Position numbers and translations under genes: made by a program. The notes beneath the pieces were generated by a model. The model was not told the origin of the DNA. It saw only the letters and a program-made list of their open reading frames with translations, and ran no database searches. A stretch of DNA of 64,000 bases from Aliidiomarina sp. (GTDB lineage: Bacteria; Pseudomonadota; Gammaproteobacteria; Enterobacterales; Alteromonadaceae): the NCBI RefSeq assembly GCF_022565475.1, contig NZ_JAIUMR010000001.1, positions 62,001 through 126,000 of the forward strand, read 5' to 3'. This document shows, piece by piece, positions 1 through 9,183 of this stretch (its first letter is position 1; each line of letters opens with the position of its first letter).

Positions 1-2006
1 TGACACCACCAAAGCATCAACGCGAAGTTGAAAACCGTTTACGTGATGCTCTAAAACACGATCGAGCACGCGTTCAAACAGCTCGCATTTCGCGTTTTGG
101 TTTATTGGAAATGAGTCGCCAGCGCTTACGTCCATCGCTTGGTGAATCGTCAAATCAAGTGTGTCCGCGCTGCGACGGACAAGGTACGATCCGTGGTGAT
201 GAATCTCTTGCTCTGTCCGTTCTGCGTCTAATTGAAGAAGAAGCGCTGAAAGACAATACGGCGCAAGTTAATGCTCAAGTGCCGGTCACCGTCGCCACAT
301 ATTTATTGAATGAGAAACGCTCAGCCTTACGCGTTATCGAAGAGCGTAATAAAGTACAGCTGTTGGTTATTCCCAATCAGTATTTAGAAACACCTCATTT
401 CGACGTTGCACGCATCCGTAGCGACGAAGTCACTGATGTACAGAGCTATAAGTTATTACAAGCGTCTGAGATCAAAGAAATCGAGTTCGCCGCTCCACGC
501 GAAAAAGTAGCGGATGAACCGGCATTGAAAACCTTAGTTGCACCGGTTGCACCACCACCTGCAGCGAATGCTCCAGTACCGCAGGAAAAGGCACAAACGA
601 ACGCAGAACCCGGCGTACTCTCGCGTTTAGCGGCGTGGTTTAAATCAATTTTCGCAACTGAAGATGCTGCTGAGGCGAAGGAGTCCGAGCAAAAGGCTCC
701 ACAGCAACGTTCGCCGCGTCAAAATGATAACCGTGGACGGAATAACAACCGTCGTCGCAATAACCAAGGACGCAATCGTAACCAAGGTAAAGGTCACGAT
801 AAATCCGAGAAAAGCGATGGCAACAAAGCCACCGTCGAAACGACAACGACTCAAGACGCCAGTAACAAGCCGGCCTCTAAGTCAGACAAGCCTCAAGATG
901 GCCGTCGCCGCAACCGCCGTCGTAAGCCAACAGCGAATAAAGAGCAAACGACTGACACTGAGCAAACCGAGCAACCGCAAGCAGAGCAGAAATCTGAGTT
1001 GCAACCGCCTCGCGAGCGTCGCCAGCGTCGTCAGCTTGACCGTTCTGTGCGCATGAATGCTGAACAAGCAAAAGAAAACGCACAGAAAGCGAATGCAGAA
1101 GCAGAAACGGTTAACGCCAGTGTAAATGTAAGCGCTGCTGAGCCTAAAGCGGAAAGCAAACCGGCAAACGCGAATCATAGTAGTGATGAGCAAGTACCTG
1201 CAGTTGCAGATGCGGCAGCCGAGCAAGCAGTCGACGAGAACACGGAAACGAATGCCACTGAGCAGAAGAAACCAACCCGTCGTCGTACTCGCCGTAAACC
1301 GGCAAAAGCTAAAGAGCAAAGCGCCGACAATGAGGCTACGACTGACGAGTCGTCTGAATCTGAAGCGATCGCTGTAGAAACTAAAGACACAGTTTTCGAA
1401 GACGTTGCAGAGACTTCAAGTACTGAGAAGCAACCTTCAGCGGTCAACGAAAGCGCCGATGAACCTGCTGAAAAAGCCACAGAATCAACCGCAAATGATG
1501 CAGCTGATTCTGTTGTTGAGAGCACAGAAACTGCTACTCCAGCGGCGGAAGCTGTCGTCGAAGCTGACAAACCTACGGAAACGTCGACCGAGAGCGAATC
1601 TGAAAAGAAAACAGCAGAAGTAACTTCGGTTAAACCGGAAGAGAAAACTGTTGAAGAACCAGAGCAAACCGCTAAAGCCGAGCCAGCAAGTGCTCCTGCT
1701 GTTGCTGCCGATGAGTCAGATGCTCCTGCGCAAGAGCCAGTCGCTGAAACGACCCCAACAACTGCGTCTGAAGTGACTGAAAAGCCAAAGGTGAAAGCGA
1801 AATCAGCAGCCAAAACGACTGCCCAGTTGCGTGCTTCGTCGCCGATGACCAAGGCCTCGGCGGTCGCCAGCACGAGTGGTGAAAGTTTGGCAATTGCCGA
1901 TGCTAGCACACGCCTACAGGTTTCTCATTCAGGCCGTTACTCTGGGCTCAGTAATGCCCAGAACCGTGTTCAGGCTAATGCAGCACGTTGCCAACCGTCA
2001 GAGTAA
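1..2006 (+). CDS. rne: Ribonuclease E, C-terminal part (5' end outside window)
   Basis: The reading frame is open from base 3, so the gene enters from the left; about 667 residues are visible. RNase E is the single-strand endonuclease that starts mRNA decay and matures rRNA and tRNA at the inner membrane. The first visible residues match the end of the S1/DNase I-like catalytic region (HQREVENRLRDAL, SRFGLLEMSRQRL). The zinc-link CPRC that holds the tetramer lies at 162-173. After about base 500 the protein becomes low complexity. An amphipathic helix (GVLSRLAAWFKSIF, near 612-655) looks like the membrane-targeting segment. Arg/Asn-rich RNA-binding stretches follow at about 710-800 and 890-940, then a long Ala/Glu/Thr-rich tail. 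The degradosome tail diverges quickly between species, so partner-binding sites cannot be assigned. Identity is certain; the missing part holds the N-terminal S1 domain. Confidence 0.97.
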   Translation, partial: TPPKHQREVENRLRDALKHDRARVQTARISRFGLLEMSRQRLRPSLGESSNQVCPRCDGQGTIRGDESLALSVLRLIEEEALKDNTAQVNAQVPVTVATYLLNEKRSALRVIEERNKVQLLVIPNQYLETPHFDVARIRSDEVTDVQSYKLLQASEIKEIEFAAPREKVADEPALKTLVAPVAPPPAANAPVPQEKAQTNAEPGVLSRLAAWFKSIFATEDAAEAKESEQKAPQQRSPRQNDNRGRNNNRRRNNQGRNRNQGKGHDKSEKSDGNKATVETTTTQDASNKPASKSDKPQDGRRRNRRRKPTANKEQTTDTEQTEQPQAEQKSELQPPRERRQRRQLDRSVRMNAEQAKENAQKANAEAETVNASVNVSAAEPKAESKPANANHSSDEQVPAVADAAAEQAVDENTETNATEQKKPTRRRTRRKPAKAKEQSADNEATTDESSESEAIAVETKDTVFEDVAETSSTEKQPSAVNESADEPAEKATESTANDAADSVVESTETATPAAEAVVEADKPTETSTESESEKKTAEVTSVKPEEKTVEEPEQTAKAEPASAPAVAADESDAPAQEPVAETTPTTASEVTEKPKVKAKSAAKTTAQLRASSPMTKASAVASTSGESLAIADASTRLQVSHSGRYSGLSNAQNRVQANAARCQPSE

Positions 2007-2031
2007 GCGGCTAAGCAACCATGAATAGCAA

Positions 2032-2062
2032 ACAGCCAGGCAACCGCCTGGCTGTTTTTTTT
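2032..2062 (+). terminator. Intrinsic terminator of rne
   Basis: Perfect 10-bp stem (2032-2041 with 2046-2055), AACC loop, followed by a T7 run. It lies 25 bases after the rne stop codon. Confidence 0.92.
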
Positions 2063-2084
2063 ATGGTCGAAACTACAGCCGTAA

Positions 2085-2501
2085 TTACAAGGAAAGTTTG
2101 TCCCGATTATCGTTAATGACCTTCATGCCCAGCCCGCGAACCTGCAAGAGCTGCTCAATGTCAGTAAAGCCACCTAGCTCCTCACGTAAAGCGACAATCG
2201 CTTCTGCTCGAGCTTTGCCAACGCCGCGCAACCCCGCCGCTAATTCTTCAGCTGTTGCGGTGTTCAGATTAACCTTTTCGACTTTATTCTGGCCATTGGC
2301 TTCAGCCAGCACCTGAGTATTTACATTCGCTACGCTAACTGCAGCAACACCGACATCCCCAGCGTTAACAGCTGTGGACGCACCCATGGTCGTAACCAAA
2401 AGTGTTGGTATTAAGCATTGTAAGAAGCGACTACGCGTTTGTTGAACTAATTTGAGTACTGATAAGCGATTGGTATTCGATGTTAAACGAGATGTTTTCA
2501 T
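2085..2501 (-). CDS. Secreted ComEA-like helix-hairpin-helix protein
   Basis: 138 residues. An N-terminal basic stretch and hydrophobic segment (FLQCLIPTLLVTTMG) end in a likely signal-peptidase site near AVNAG. The C-terminal 65 residues form a ComEA-type helix-hairpin-helix pair: VNLNTATAEEL, then GVGKARAEAIVALR, then QVRGLGMKVI. Such domains bind double-stranded DNA without sequence specificity. ComEA proteins hold incoming DNA in the periplasm during natural transformation, but many marine gammaproteobacteria carry short ComEA-like proteins of unknown role, and no other uptake gene lies nearby. The start was chosen at 2501 because GAGGGA lies seven bases upstream; the ATG at 2507 is too close to it. 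It follows pyrF on the same strand with 71 bases between them, so co-transcription is possible. Confidence 0.8.
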   Translation of the reverse strand: MKTSRLTSNTNRLSVLKLVQQTRSRFLQCLIPTLLVTTMGASTAVNAGDVGVAAVSVANVNTQVLAEANGQNKVEKVNLNTATAEELAAGLRGVGKARAEAIVALREELGGFTDIEQLLQVRGLGMKVINDNRDKLSL

Positions 2502-2520
2502 AATCATTCCCTCTGATAAA

Positions 2521-2543
2521 GTCACTGCCTTCCTGACAGTGAC
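2521..2543 (-). other. Hairpin between pyrF and the ComEA-like gene
   Basis: Seven-base inverted repeat (GTCACTG / CAGTGAC) with a nine-base loop, directly upstream of the ComEA-like Shine-Dalgarno. No real T-run follows, so it is at best a weak terminator or a 5'-leader structure. Confidence 0.35.
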
Positions 2544-2572
2544 TTTAGTATTCAGCAGAGCGAGGGAGTTTT

Positions 2573-3277
2573 CTAGTGCTTGGCCATGCTGATTTCGTCA
2601 GCAATCGCTGAAAGCGTTGCCACCGGATCTTTACTTTCGCGGATAGGCCGCCCCATCACCAAGTAATCCACACCAGCGTTGACTGCTTGGACGGGTGTCA
2701 TAACCCGAGATTGATCATGTCGCTCACTACCGGTTGGGCGAATTCCCGGTGTGACTAAAACAAACTCTTCGCCGAGCTCGGATTTCAACATGGCGGCTTC
2801 TTGCGCCGAGCAAACAACACCATCGAGCTGACAAGCTTTCGTTAATTTGGCTAAGGCAAGTACCTGCTCCTCAAGGCTGCGCGTTACCCCGACCGCGTGT
2901 AGGTCGTTTTCACTCATACTGGTCAGTACCGTCACAGCAATCAATAAAGGCGCCTTGTCGTGAAAGGGTTCAAGTGCTTGCTTCGCTGCCCTTAGCATTG
3001 CTTCACCGCCACTTGCATGAACATTGACCATCCACACCCCAAGTTCCGCAGCAGCTGTGACTGCCTTCGCGACTGTATTTGGAATATCGTGAAACTTTAG
3101 ATCAAGAAATACATCGAAATTGCGTGCGTGTAATGCGGCTATAAGGTCGGGGCCACCAGCGGTGAACAGCTCTTTACCAACTTTTACTCGACACTTTTCT
3201 GGATCAAGACTGTCGACAAAACGCAATGCTTCTGTTGGTTTGGCGTAATCTAAAGCAACCACTATTCGTTTATTCAT
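2573..3277 (-). CDS. pyrF: Orotidine 5'-phosphate decarboxylase
   Basis: 234 residues, the usual length of the short bacterial form. It decarboxylates OMP to UMP, the last step of de novo pyrimidine synthesis, in the cytoplasm. The N-terminus begins the TIM barrel with [10 protein letters not shown]. The catalytic Asp-Lys-Asp motif is seen in [11 protein letters not shown] (about residues 59-69), and the phosphate-binding end reads VTPGIRP and VMGRPI. The start codon lies immediately after the lapB stop, and the ribosome-binding site GGAGA is inside the end of lapB, so the two genes are translationally coupled. The lapA-lapB-pyrF order is also found in E. coli. Nothing unusual is seen. Confidence 0.97.
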   Translation of the reverse strand: MNKRIVVALDYAKPTEALRFVDSLDPEKCRVKVGKELFTAGGPDLIAALHARNFDVFLDLKFHDIPNTVAKAVTAAAELGVWMVNVHASGGEAMLRAAKQALEPFHDKAPLLIAVTVLTSMSENDLHAVGVTRSLEEQVLALAKLTKACQLDGVVCSAQEAAMLKSELGEEFVLVTPGIRPTGSERHDQSRVMTPVQAVNAGVDYLVMGRPIRESKDPVATLSAIADEISMAKH

Positions 3278-4435
3278 CTATTCTCCATCAAGTCCACGGG
3301 TAGGTTTAATGGTTCCCCAGGTTTTACAGCTCGGGCAATGCCAATACAAGGTCTGACCCGAGAAACCACAATGGCGACAACGATAGCGTGACCGTTGCTT
3401 TAATTGTTCATTGACCATATTGCTCAAGAGACTCAAGCTATCTTTCGCTCGACCTGAATCTGCTGAGGCGACGTGAAAGCGAATGAGTTGATAAAACGCT
3501 TTCATCGTTGGATTCTTTTGTAAAGCCGCAAGCATAAACTGTTCTGCGGCCTCAACGCCGTTACGCTGCGCGATAATGTTCGCCAACATAACAACCGCCG
3601 TAGCACATGGGTGCTCAAGAACTACATCATGAAGCACGGCGGTAAACCCATCTTCATTATTGCCGTCTTTAAATGCTTGTTGTAATAACGGCAAAGCTTC
3701 AGGAATAAAATCGGGTTGTGTACTCAAGATTGGCAGGAGTAATTCGATAGCCCGCTTGCTTTTTTGATGACCAAGCCACCAGCGAGCCAGCGCAAGACGA
3801 GCGCGAACACAATCGTCATCGTGCTTAATGGCTTTTTCATAAAACTTTATCGCTTGTTCGGAGCTCTCTTGCAGATCCGCAAGCTCACAGTAAAATTGAG
3901 CAATTGTCGGCTCGATCCGCTTATCCCATCGACGCAACTTCAGCGCTATTTTAATAGCTTTGTCCCATTCATGGGTTGCCTCATACAAGGAAAGAAGACT
4001 GCGTAAGCTTTGCTCTTGGTAGGTTGAATGCGCCTGCAATTCAGCAAACATAGTTTCGGCGCGATCATAAAGTCCGGCCGATAGATAATCTTGACCGAGC
4101 TCGAACATCGCGTGATGTCGTTCTTCTTCTGACAATGCAGGACGAGAAATTAAATTTTGATGAATCCGAATGGCTCGATCGACTTCGCCGCGACGACGAA
4201 AGAGTTTCCCCAACGTCCAATGGGTTTCAATCGTTTCACTGTCTATATCTAACATATCGATAAATAAATCGACTGCTTTATCGCTTTGTTCAGACAGCAA
4301 GAGGTTAATGCCTGTCACATAGTTTTTCGAAAACTCTTCTTGTTCCTTTCGTTGTTCAACACGAACACTGTTGCGACCCATGAACCAGCCATAAGCAGCA
4401 GCAATTGGTAGTAAAAGAAACAGGAGTTCAAGCAT
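3278..4435 (-). CDS. lapB: LPS assembly protein B, TPR protein with rubredoxin-like zinc end
   Basis: 385 residues. LapB (YciM) sits on the inner membrane, facing the cytoplasm, and presents LpxC to the FtsH protease, so it sets the rate of lipopolysaccharide synthesis. An N-terminal membrane anchor (LLFLLLPIAAAYGWFMG, residues 3-19) is followed by a long run of tetratricopeptide helices (about 35-340). A C-terminal zinc knuckle has Cys353, Cys356, Cys367 and Cys370 (CRHC and CPSC). Length and layout match E. coli LapB. It follows lapA by nine bases and abuts pyrF, making one operon. The operon promoter appears to lie in the loop of the upstream ihfB terminator. Confidence 0.95.
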   Translation of the reverse strand: MLELLFLLLPIAAAYGWFMGRNSVRVEQRKEQEEFSKNYVTGINLLLSEQSDKAVDLFIDMLDIDSETIETHWTLGKLFRRRGEVDRAIRIHQNLISRPALSEEERHHAMFELGQDYLSAGLYDRAETMFAELQAHSTYQEQSLRSLLSLYEATHEWDKAIKIALKLRRWDKRIEPTIAQFYCELADLQESSEQAIKFYEKAIKHDDDCVRARLALARWWLGHQKSKRAIELLLPILSTQPDFIPEALPLLQQAFKDGNNEDGFTAVLHDVVLEHPCATAVVMLANIIAQRNGVEAAEQFMLAALQKNPTMKAFYQLIRFHVASADSGRAKDSLSLLSNMVNEQLKQRSRYRCRHCGFSGQTLYWHCPSCKTWGTIKPTRGLDGE

Positions 4436-4444
4436 AGATGCTAA

Positions 4445-4720
4445 CTAGACGTCCTTTTGTGGTACGCGAGTCGACGCTTTGACCAGCGCCTTGCGTAAAC
4501 GTTGATTTTGCCACTTCAAGCGAAGATAGCCGACAATCAAGGTTAGCAGACCTAAGACAAAGCCAACACTGAGTGTCAGTGCTAAAACCACGGCTAACGA
4601 GGTTTGCTGAGTAACAAACAGCCAGTCAACCATGACTTGGGTGTCATTATGCCGGCCAAGTAAGAAAGCTAGCAAGAAGACAACCGCAACTGGAATCAGC
4701 GTAAGTATAAGACGCAACAT
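4445..4720 (-). CDS. lapA: LPS assembly protein A (DUF1049 membrane protein)
   Basis: 91 residues. LapA is a small inner-membrane partner of LapB in lipopolysaccharide assembly. Two hydrophobic segments are seen: residues 1-20 (MLRLILTLIPVAVVFLLAFL) and about 38-62 (SLAVVLALTLSVGFVLGLLT), followed by a basic cytoplasmic tail (LKWQNQRLRKAL). The start at 4720 has AAGGGA five bases upstream. A longer frame to 4750 would begin inside the upstream terminator and has no ribosome-binding site, so I rejected it. First gene of lapA-lapB-pyrF. Confidence 0.92.
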   Translation of the reverse strand: MLRLILTLIPVAVVFLLAFLLGRHNDTQVMVDWLFVTQQTSLAVVLALTLSVGFVLGLLTLIVGYLRLKWQNQRLRKALVKASTRVPQKDV

Positions 4721-4748
4721 AATTTTCCCTTGCTGAACGCAGAAAAAC

Positions 4749-4779
4749 AAAAAGGCATGCCATTATAGCATGCCTTTTT
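4749..4779 (-). terminator. Intrinsic terminator of rpsA-ihfB
   Basis: Perfect 12-bp inverted repeat (4749-4760 with 4768-4779) built on GGCATGC, with A and T ends on both sides and a seven-base loop. It lies 24 bases beyond the ihfB stop codon. Confidence 0.88.
4762..4767 (-). promoter_or_regulatory. lapAB-pyrF promoter, extended -10 in the ihfB terminator loop
   Basis: On the minus strand the terminator loop reads TATAAT, preceded by TGC, which makes a perfect extended -10 element (TGnTATAAT). No good -35 is seen at 16-18 bases, which is tolerated in extended -10 promoters. Predicted transcription start near 4755, giving a 35-base leader to lapA. Confidence 0.55.
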
Positions 4780-4803
4780 TAAAAGTTCGGCTTCTGCAAA
4801 ACG

Positions 4804-5094
4804 TTAACCTTGCGCCGCTTCGTTTACCCTTTCCCGTAATGCCTTTCCAGGTTTAAAGTGTGGGACATATTTGCCACCTAAATCAACCTGCTCGCCGGTT
4901 TTCGGGTTACGACCAACTCGGGGCTTGCGGTAGTGTAATGAAAAACTACCGAACCCGCGAATTTCAATGCGGTCGCCTGCGGCTAATGAATGAACCATGA
5001 CTTCGAGAATTTCTCGCACACCACGTTCAACATCTTTCGGTTGCAGCTCTGGCTGCCTATTTATCAGTTTTTCAATCAGTTCAGACTTGGTCAT
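4804..5094 (-). CDS. ihfB: Integration host factor beta subunit
   Basis: 96 residues, the usual length. IHF-beta pairs with IHF-alpha (encoded at 56035-56331 in this window) to bend DNA sharply at specific sites in transcription, replication and recombination. The HU/IHF fold is clear: N-terminal helices ([30 protein letters not shown] in outline), then [20 protein letters not shown], whose beta-ribbon arm carries the minor-groove-inserting proline in GRNPKTG. It lies 44 bases behind rpsA in the conserved cmk-rpsA-ihfB order and is closed by a strong terminator. No defects seen. Confidence 0.96.
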   Translation of the reverse strand: MTKSELIEKLINRQPELQPKDVERGVREILEVMVHSLAAGDRIEIRGFGSFSLHYRKPRVGRNPKTGEQVDLGGKYVPHFKPGKALRERVNEAAQG

Positions 5095-5138
5095 TACAGA
5101 TTCCTTATGCTGATAGCGAACAGCCAGATGACATTGAA

Positions 5139-6812
5139 TTAATCGTCAGTCTTTGCTGCTTTAAATGCTTCTGCCATTGCGTTGTTGAACGCGTTGTCGT
5201 CAGCACTGTTAACGCTTTCGAGTGCCGCTTTCTCTTCGGCTTCGTCTTTCGCTTTGATTGACAAGCTGATTACGCGGTTTTTGCGGTCGATGCCCATGTA
5301 ACGAGCTTCAACTTCTTCACCGGCTTTCAACACAGTCGAAGCGTCTTCGATACGCTCACGAGAGATGTCAGATGCACGAATGTAACCTTCAACACCGTCT
5401 GCCAAGCTCACCGTTGCGCCTTTCGCGTCAACTTCAGTGATACTACCTTTAACAATAGCACCCTTCTTGTGAGCTGCAAGGAAGTTATTCACTGGATCTT
5501 CAGAAATTTGCTTGATACCCAGAGAGATACGCTCGCGTTCTGCGTCAACCTGCAGAACAACAGCTTCAACTTCTTCACCTTTCTTGAAGTCACGTACGGC
5601 TTCTTCGCCAGTAGCGTTCCAAGAAATGTCAGACAAGTGAACAAGACCGTCGATGTTGCCATCAAGACCGATGAATATACCAAAGTCAGTGATTGACTTG
5701 ATCTTACCGCTAACCTTGTCACCTTTCTGGTGGTTCTTCGCGAACTCTTCCCATGGGTTCGGTTTACATTGCTTGATACCCAGAGAAATACGGCGACGCT
5801 CTTCGTCAATCTCAAGAACCATAACTTCAACGACGTCGTCTAAGTTAACGATCTTCGATGGATGAACGTTCTTGTTTGTCCAATCCATTTCAGAAACGTG
5901 AACCAAACCTTCAACGCCTTCTTCTAACTCAACGAAACAACCGTAGTCAGTCAGGTTGGTTACGCGGCCAGATAGAGTTGAGCTCTCTGGATAACGATTA
6001 GCGATATCGCTCCATGGATCTTCGCCTAACTGCTTGAGGCCTAAAGATACACGGGTACGGTCGCGATCGAACTTCAATACTTTACAGTTGATTTCGTCAC
6101 CAACATTCACGATTTCACTTGGGTGCTTCACACGCTTCCAAGCCATATCTGTGATGTGTAACAGACCGTCTACACCGCCTAAGTCTACGAATGCGCCGTA
6201 ATCAGTCAGGTTCTTAACGATACCCTTAACTTCTTGGCCTTCTTGTAGGTTCTCAAGCAGTTCATCACGCTCTGCACTGTTTTCTTTCTCGATAACTGCA
6301 CGGCGAGAAACAACAACGTTGTTGCGTTTCTGGTCCAGCTTGATCACTTTGAACTCTAGGTCACGGTTCTCAAGGTGGGCAGTATCACGGATTGGACGCA
6401 CGTCTACCAAAGAACCTGGTAAGAATGCACGGACACCGTTCAGGTCGACTGTGAAGCCGCCTTTTACTTTACCGCTGATCACACCGATCACTGTTTCTTC
6501 TTTTTCGTGTGCAGACTCAAGCTGCAACCACGCTTCAAAGCGTTTCGCTTTTTCACGAGACAGGATGGTTTCACCGAAACCGTCTTCTACCGCGTCAAGT
6601 GCTACTTCAACAGTATCACCGACAACGATGTCCAACTTACCTTCAGAGTTAAAGAACTGCTCTGCAGGGATGGCACTTTCAGATTTCAGGCCGGCGTCAA
6701 CCAGAACTAGGTCTTTCTCGATAGCAACGACTGTGCCTTTGATGATAGAACCAGGACGGGTTTCGACTTCTTTGAGGCTTTCCTCAAACAGCTGGGCAAA
6801 ATTTTCAGTCAT
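5139..6812 (-). CDS. rpsA: 30S ribosomal protein S1
   Basis: 557 residues, the full six-domain gammaproteobacterial form. S1 binds single-stranded mRNA at the 30S platform and unfolds structured initiation regions. Six S1/OB repeats are visible, the typical starts being [84 protein letters not shown] and [16 protein letters not shown]. Domains 1 and 2 are the ribosome-binding pair; 3-6 bind RNA. The start codon lacks a good Shine-Dalgarno (only GAAG at a long distance), as in E. coli rpsA, where S1 represses its own translation. A structured leader lies upstream. ihfB follows. Confidence 0.97.
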   Translation of the reverse strand: MTENFAQLFEESLKEVETRPGSIIKGTVVAIEKDLVLVDAGLKSESAIPAEQFFNSEGKLDIVVGDTVEVALDAVEDGFGETILSREKAKRFEAWLQLESAHEKEETVIGVISGKVKGGFTVDLNGVRAFLPGSLVDVRPIRDTAHLENRDLEFKVIKLDQKRNNVVVSRRAVIEKENSAERDELLENLQEGQEVKGIVKNLTDYGAFVDLGGVDGLLHITDMAWKRVKHPSEIVNVGDEINCKVLKFDRDRTRVSLGLKQLGEDPWSDIANRYPESSTLSGRVTNLTDYGCFVELEEGVEGLVHVSEMDWTNKNVHPSKIVNLDDVVEVMVLEIDEERRRISLGIKQCKPNPWEEFAKNHQKGDKVSGKIKSITDFGIFIGLDGNIDGLVHLSDISWNATGEEAVRDFKKGEEVEAVVLQVDAERERISLGIKQISEDPVNNFLAAHKKGAIVKGSITEVDAKGATVSLADGVEGYIRASDISRERIEDASTVLKAGEEVEARYMGIDRKNRVISLSIKAKDEAEEKAALESVNSADDNAFNNAMAEAFKAAKTDD

Positions 6813-6955
6813 AAGTTTAATTAACTTCGCTTAATGGACATCCACCGGAACTCCCTCTCGGCGGGGTTGTTTAAATTTGTCGGTACATTCCGTCGCTCCG
6901 ACCCTTGAATTAAAGTGCCTTTGCACTTCGTTTCAATACTTACTTGAGCCGCAAA
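6813..6955 (-). promoter_or_regulatory. rpsA leader with three hairpins, candidate S1 operator
   Basis: Between cmk and rpsA the minus strand can form three hairpins: 6913-6928 (AAGTGC/GCACTT, four-base loop), 6879-6902 (GTCGG/CCGAC) and 6842-6864 (CCGCCG/CGGTGG with one G-U pair). The last has an 11-base loop containing GAGGGAG. An A/T-rich stretch without a proper Shine-Dalgarno joins it to the start codon. This resembles the E. coli rpsA translational operator in layout; function is inferred. Confidence 0.5.
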
Positions 6956-7681
6956 TTATTGCTGGCCCGAAAGCTTACTATGGGCAAATCGCATTATTGC
7001 TTGCAATACCTCATCAATGCTCATTTCTGTTGAATCTAGAATGAGCGCATGCTCCGCTGGCTTCAATGGCGCAACAGAGCGATTCGTATCTTGTTCGTCA
7101 CGCGCTTTGATCTCTTCGATCAAGCTGTTTATATTAGCATCAAAGCCCTTTTCCTGCAATTGTAGGAATCGGCGCTGGGCCCGCTCTTCTGGGCTTGCGG
7201 TTAAAAATATTTTGGCTTCCGCGTCAGGGAACACCACGGTTCCCATATCGCGCCCATCGGCGACTAGGCCGGGCAAGTCCCGAAAGCCCCGTTGACGGCG
7301 CAATAACGCTTCTCGCACACTCGGTAATGCAGCTATCTTTGATGCACGCATACCAATTTCTTCTGTGCGAATCGTCATGGTGATGTCTTCACCTTCCAGA
7401 ATGACGTGTGTCATACCTGTGTCTTCGCTGGCAACAAACTCCACATCAAGATCGGTTGCCAAAGCCACCAAACTCTCTTCGTCTTCCGGACTAAAGTCAT
7501 GATGCATCGCAGCGATCGCTAAAACGCGATAAATTGCCCCACTATCCAGCAAATGCCAACCTAACTTCTCAGACAGCAAACGGCTTACCGTTCCTTTACC
7601 TGATCCACTTGGCCCATCAATTGTGATAACTGGTGCCACAGTTGACTTAACGACTGGATTCGTTGGTTCTAAATCGGACAT
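6956..7681 (-). CDS. cmk: Cytidylate kinase
   Basis: 241 residues. It phosphorylates CMP and dCMP to the diphosphates, recycling nucleotides from RNA turnover and feeding dCTP synthesis through ribonucleotide reductase. The P-loop is [13 protein letters not shown] near residue 20; the NMP-binding insert includes the DSGAIYR and [11 protein letters not shown] motifs typical of Cmk, and the lid region has the conserved arginines ([19 protein letters not shown]). The start at 7681 has GAGG five bases upstream; an in-frame start further upstream at 7705 has no ribosome-binding site. It precedes rpsA as in most gammaproteobacteria, and has its own probable promoter after the aroA terminator. Confidence 0.96.
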   Translation of the reverse strand: MSDLEPTNPVVKSTVAPVITIDGPSGSGKGTVSRLLSEKLGWHLLDSGAIYRVLAIAAMHHDFSPEDEESLVALATDLDVEFVASEDTGMTHVILEGEDITMTIRTEEIGMRASKIAALPSVREALLRRQRGFRDLPGLVADGRDMGTVVFPDAEAKIFLTASPEERAQRRFLQLQEKGFDANINSLIEEIKARDEQDTNRSVAPLKPAEHALILDSTEMSIDEVLQAIMRFAHSKLSGQQ

Positions 7682-7791
7682 GTCGACCTCATAAACTACA
7701 AGCAAATGCTGCAGCCAATTAATAAATACTGACCTTGAATCAGCGTACTGACTAAAAGTAACACTGAGCAGAAGCGATCCAAGGCGCCGAA

Positions 7792-7797
7792 ATTATA
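7792..7797 (-). promoter_or_regulatory. Probable cmk promoter (-10 TATAAT)
   Basis: Perfect TATAAT on the minus strand between the aroA terminator and cmk. The -35 region (GTGCAA, about 18 bases upstream) is poor. It would give a leader of about 100 bases before cmk. Confidence 0.45.
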
Positions 7798-7833
7798 CGG
7801 ATTTTTCAGAAAATTGCACCCTTATTCGGTTAA

Positions 7834-7856
7834 AGCGACAGCAAATCGCTGTCGCT
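7834..7856 (-). terminator. Hairpin terminator after aroA
   Basis: Perfect 9-bp inverted repeat AGCGACAGC/GCTGTCGCT with a five-base loop, one base beyond the aroA stop. On the minus strand only TTTAA follows, so termination may be incomplete. Confidence 0.6.
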
Positions 7857-7857
7857 C

Positions 7858-9183
7858 CTACCTTAGTGCTACTGGATGACAAACCGATGCAAAGTCAGTG
7901 AAGAAATGGGGATACGTCTTTCGACAGCAATCAGGTTCAAGAATCGTGACTCCTGCTGGTGAGAATGCGAGTAGTGAGAAGCACATGGCCATACGGTGAT
8001 CATCGTAAGTAGCAATTTCTGCATGACGAATGTCCGCCGGCGGTTTGATTACGATAGCATCGTCATATTCTTCAACTTCGGCACCAACTTTTCTAAGTTC
8101 GGTCGCCATCGCATGTAATCGGTCACTCTCTTTCAGTCGCCAATTATAAATATTACGAATAGCCGTAGTTCCTTCTGCAAACAATGCCGTCGTCGCTATC
8201 GTCATCGCGGCGTCAGGAATCGCATTGAGATCAAAATCGCCGCCCTGCAATGGTTTCTGACCCCGCGTGACCGCAATGGAACGCGGTTGATAGTCAACCT
8301 CAGCGCCCATTGCCGCTAACACCTTGGCAAACGCTTTGTCACCTTGGAGGCTTTCTTTGCCGACACCATGCACTCGTATTGTGCCACCGGCAATCGCCGC
8401 AGCAGCGAGGAAATAGGATGCAGAGGAAGCATCGCCTTCGATCCAATAGCGTCCAGGACTCTTATACCCTCGGTTACCAACGATTTGGATACAGCGCGGA
8501 CTGCACCATTCAACTTCAGCGCCAAATTGGCGCATCATCGCAATGGTTAATTCAATGTAAGGTGCGGACACAATCGTACCGGAGAGTTCTACTTCTGAAT
8601 TTTCCGGCAATAAAGGCAAAACCATCAGTAATGCACTGATAAATTGACTCGACATGCTGCCATCAATCGTGACTTTACCGCCTCTTAGTGACCTGCCCTT
8701 GATATTCAAAGGCGGGAAACCTTGTTCACCTGCATAACGAATGTCAGCGCCCAACGCGTTTAATGCGTCGACCAGCGGTCCGATCGGCCGCTCATGCATG
8801 CGTGGCTCACCGCTTAACGAAAACTCCCCTGCACTCGCCGCTAAGGCGGCAGTCAACGGCCGCATCGCTGTACCGGCATTACCGAGAAACAGTGCAAGCG
8901 GACTCGATTGGCTAGTAAACAAGCCATTATTGCCAATAACGAGCGTGTCGGCGGTTTGCTCACTAGCTACATTGGCGACTTCATTAATAGTAATGCCTAA
9001 GTCTCGCAACGCTGAGCGCATATAACGCGTATCGTCGCTGTCGAGCATATTCTCCAAGATCGTCGTACCGTCGGCTAGAGCAGCCAGCAACAAAGCGCGG
9101 TTAGCGATGCTTTTCGAACCTGGCAAATAGATTTCGCCAGAGCATTGCGGACGAAAATCAAGCTTCAGGAATGTCTCTGTCAA
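7858..9183 (-). CDS. aroA: 3-phosphoshikimate 1-carboxyvinyltransferase (EPSP synthase)
   Basis: 441 residues. It transfers the enolpyruvyl group of PEP to shikimate 3-phosphate in the shikimate pathway to aromatic amino acids; it is the glyphosate target. Family motifs: LPGSKSIANRALLLAALADG near the N-terminus (substrate Lys and Ser), LFLGNAGTAMRPL (PEP loop), DGSMSSQFISALLM, and the C-terminal DDHRMAMCFSLLA. The TAMRPL loop keeps the sensitive class I form. The start codon is TTG and overlaps the hisC stop (TTGA), so translation is coupled to hisC. Sits in gyrA-serC-hisC-aroA, where serC and hisC also handle aminotransfer steps. Confidence 0.96.
   Translation of the reverse strand: MTETFLKLDFRPQCSGEIYLPGSKSIANRALLLAALADGTTILENMLDSDDTRYMRSALRDLGITINEVANVASEQTADTLVIGNNGLFTSQSSPLALFLGNAGTAMRPLTAALAASAGEFSLSGEPRMHERPIGPLVDALNALGADIRYAGEQGFPPLNIKGRSLRGGKVTIDGSMSSQFISALLMVLPLLPENSEVELSGTIVSAPYIELTIAMMRQFGAEVEWCSPRCIQIVGNRGYKSPGRYWIEGDASSASYFLAAAAIAGGTIRVHGVGKESLQGDKAFAKVLAAMGAEVDYQPRSIAVTRGQKPLQGGDFDLNAIPDAAMTIATTALFAEGTTAIRNIYNWRLKESDRLHAMATELRKVGAEVEEYDDAIVIKPPADIRHAEIATYDDHRMAMCFSLLAFSPAGVTILEPDCCRKTYPHFFTDFASVCHPVALR

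Noticed and set aside
1175-1909. 244-residue open frame antisense to rne
   Set aside because: It mirrors the low-complexity Ala/Glu/Thr tail of RNase E and is Ser/Ala/Val-rich without domains; no ribosome-binding site.
6319-6834. 171-residue open frame antisense to rpsA
   Set aside because: Composition follows the codon pattern of S1 in reverse; no start signal and no recognisable domain.
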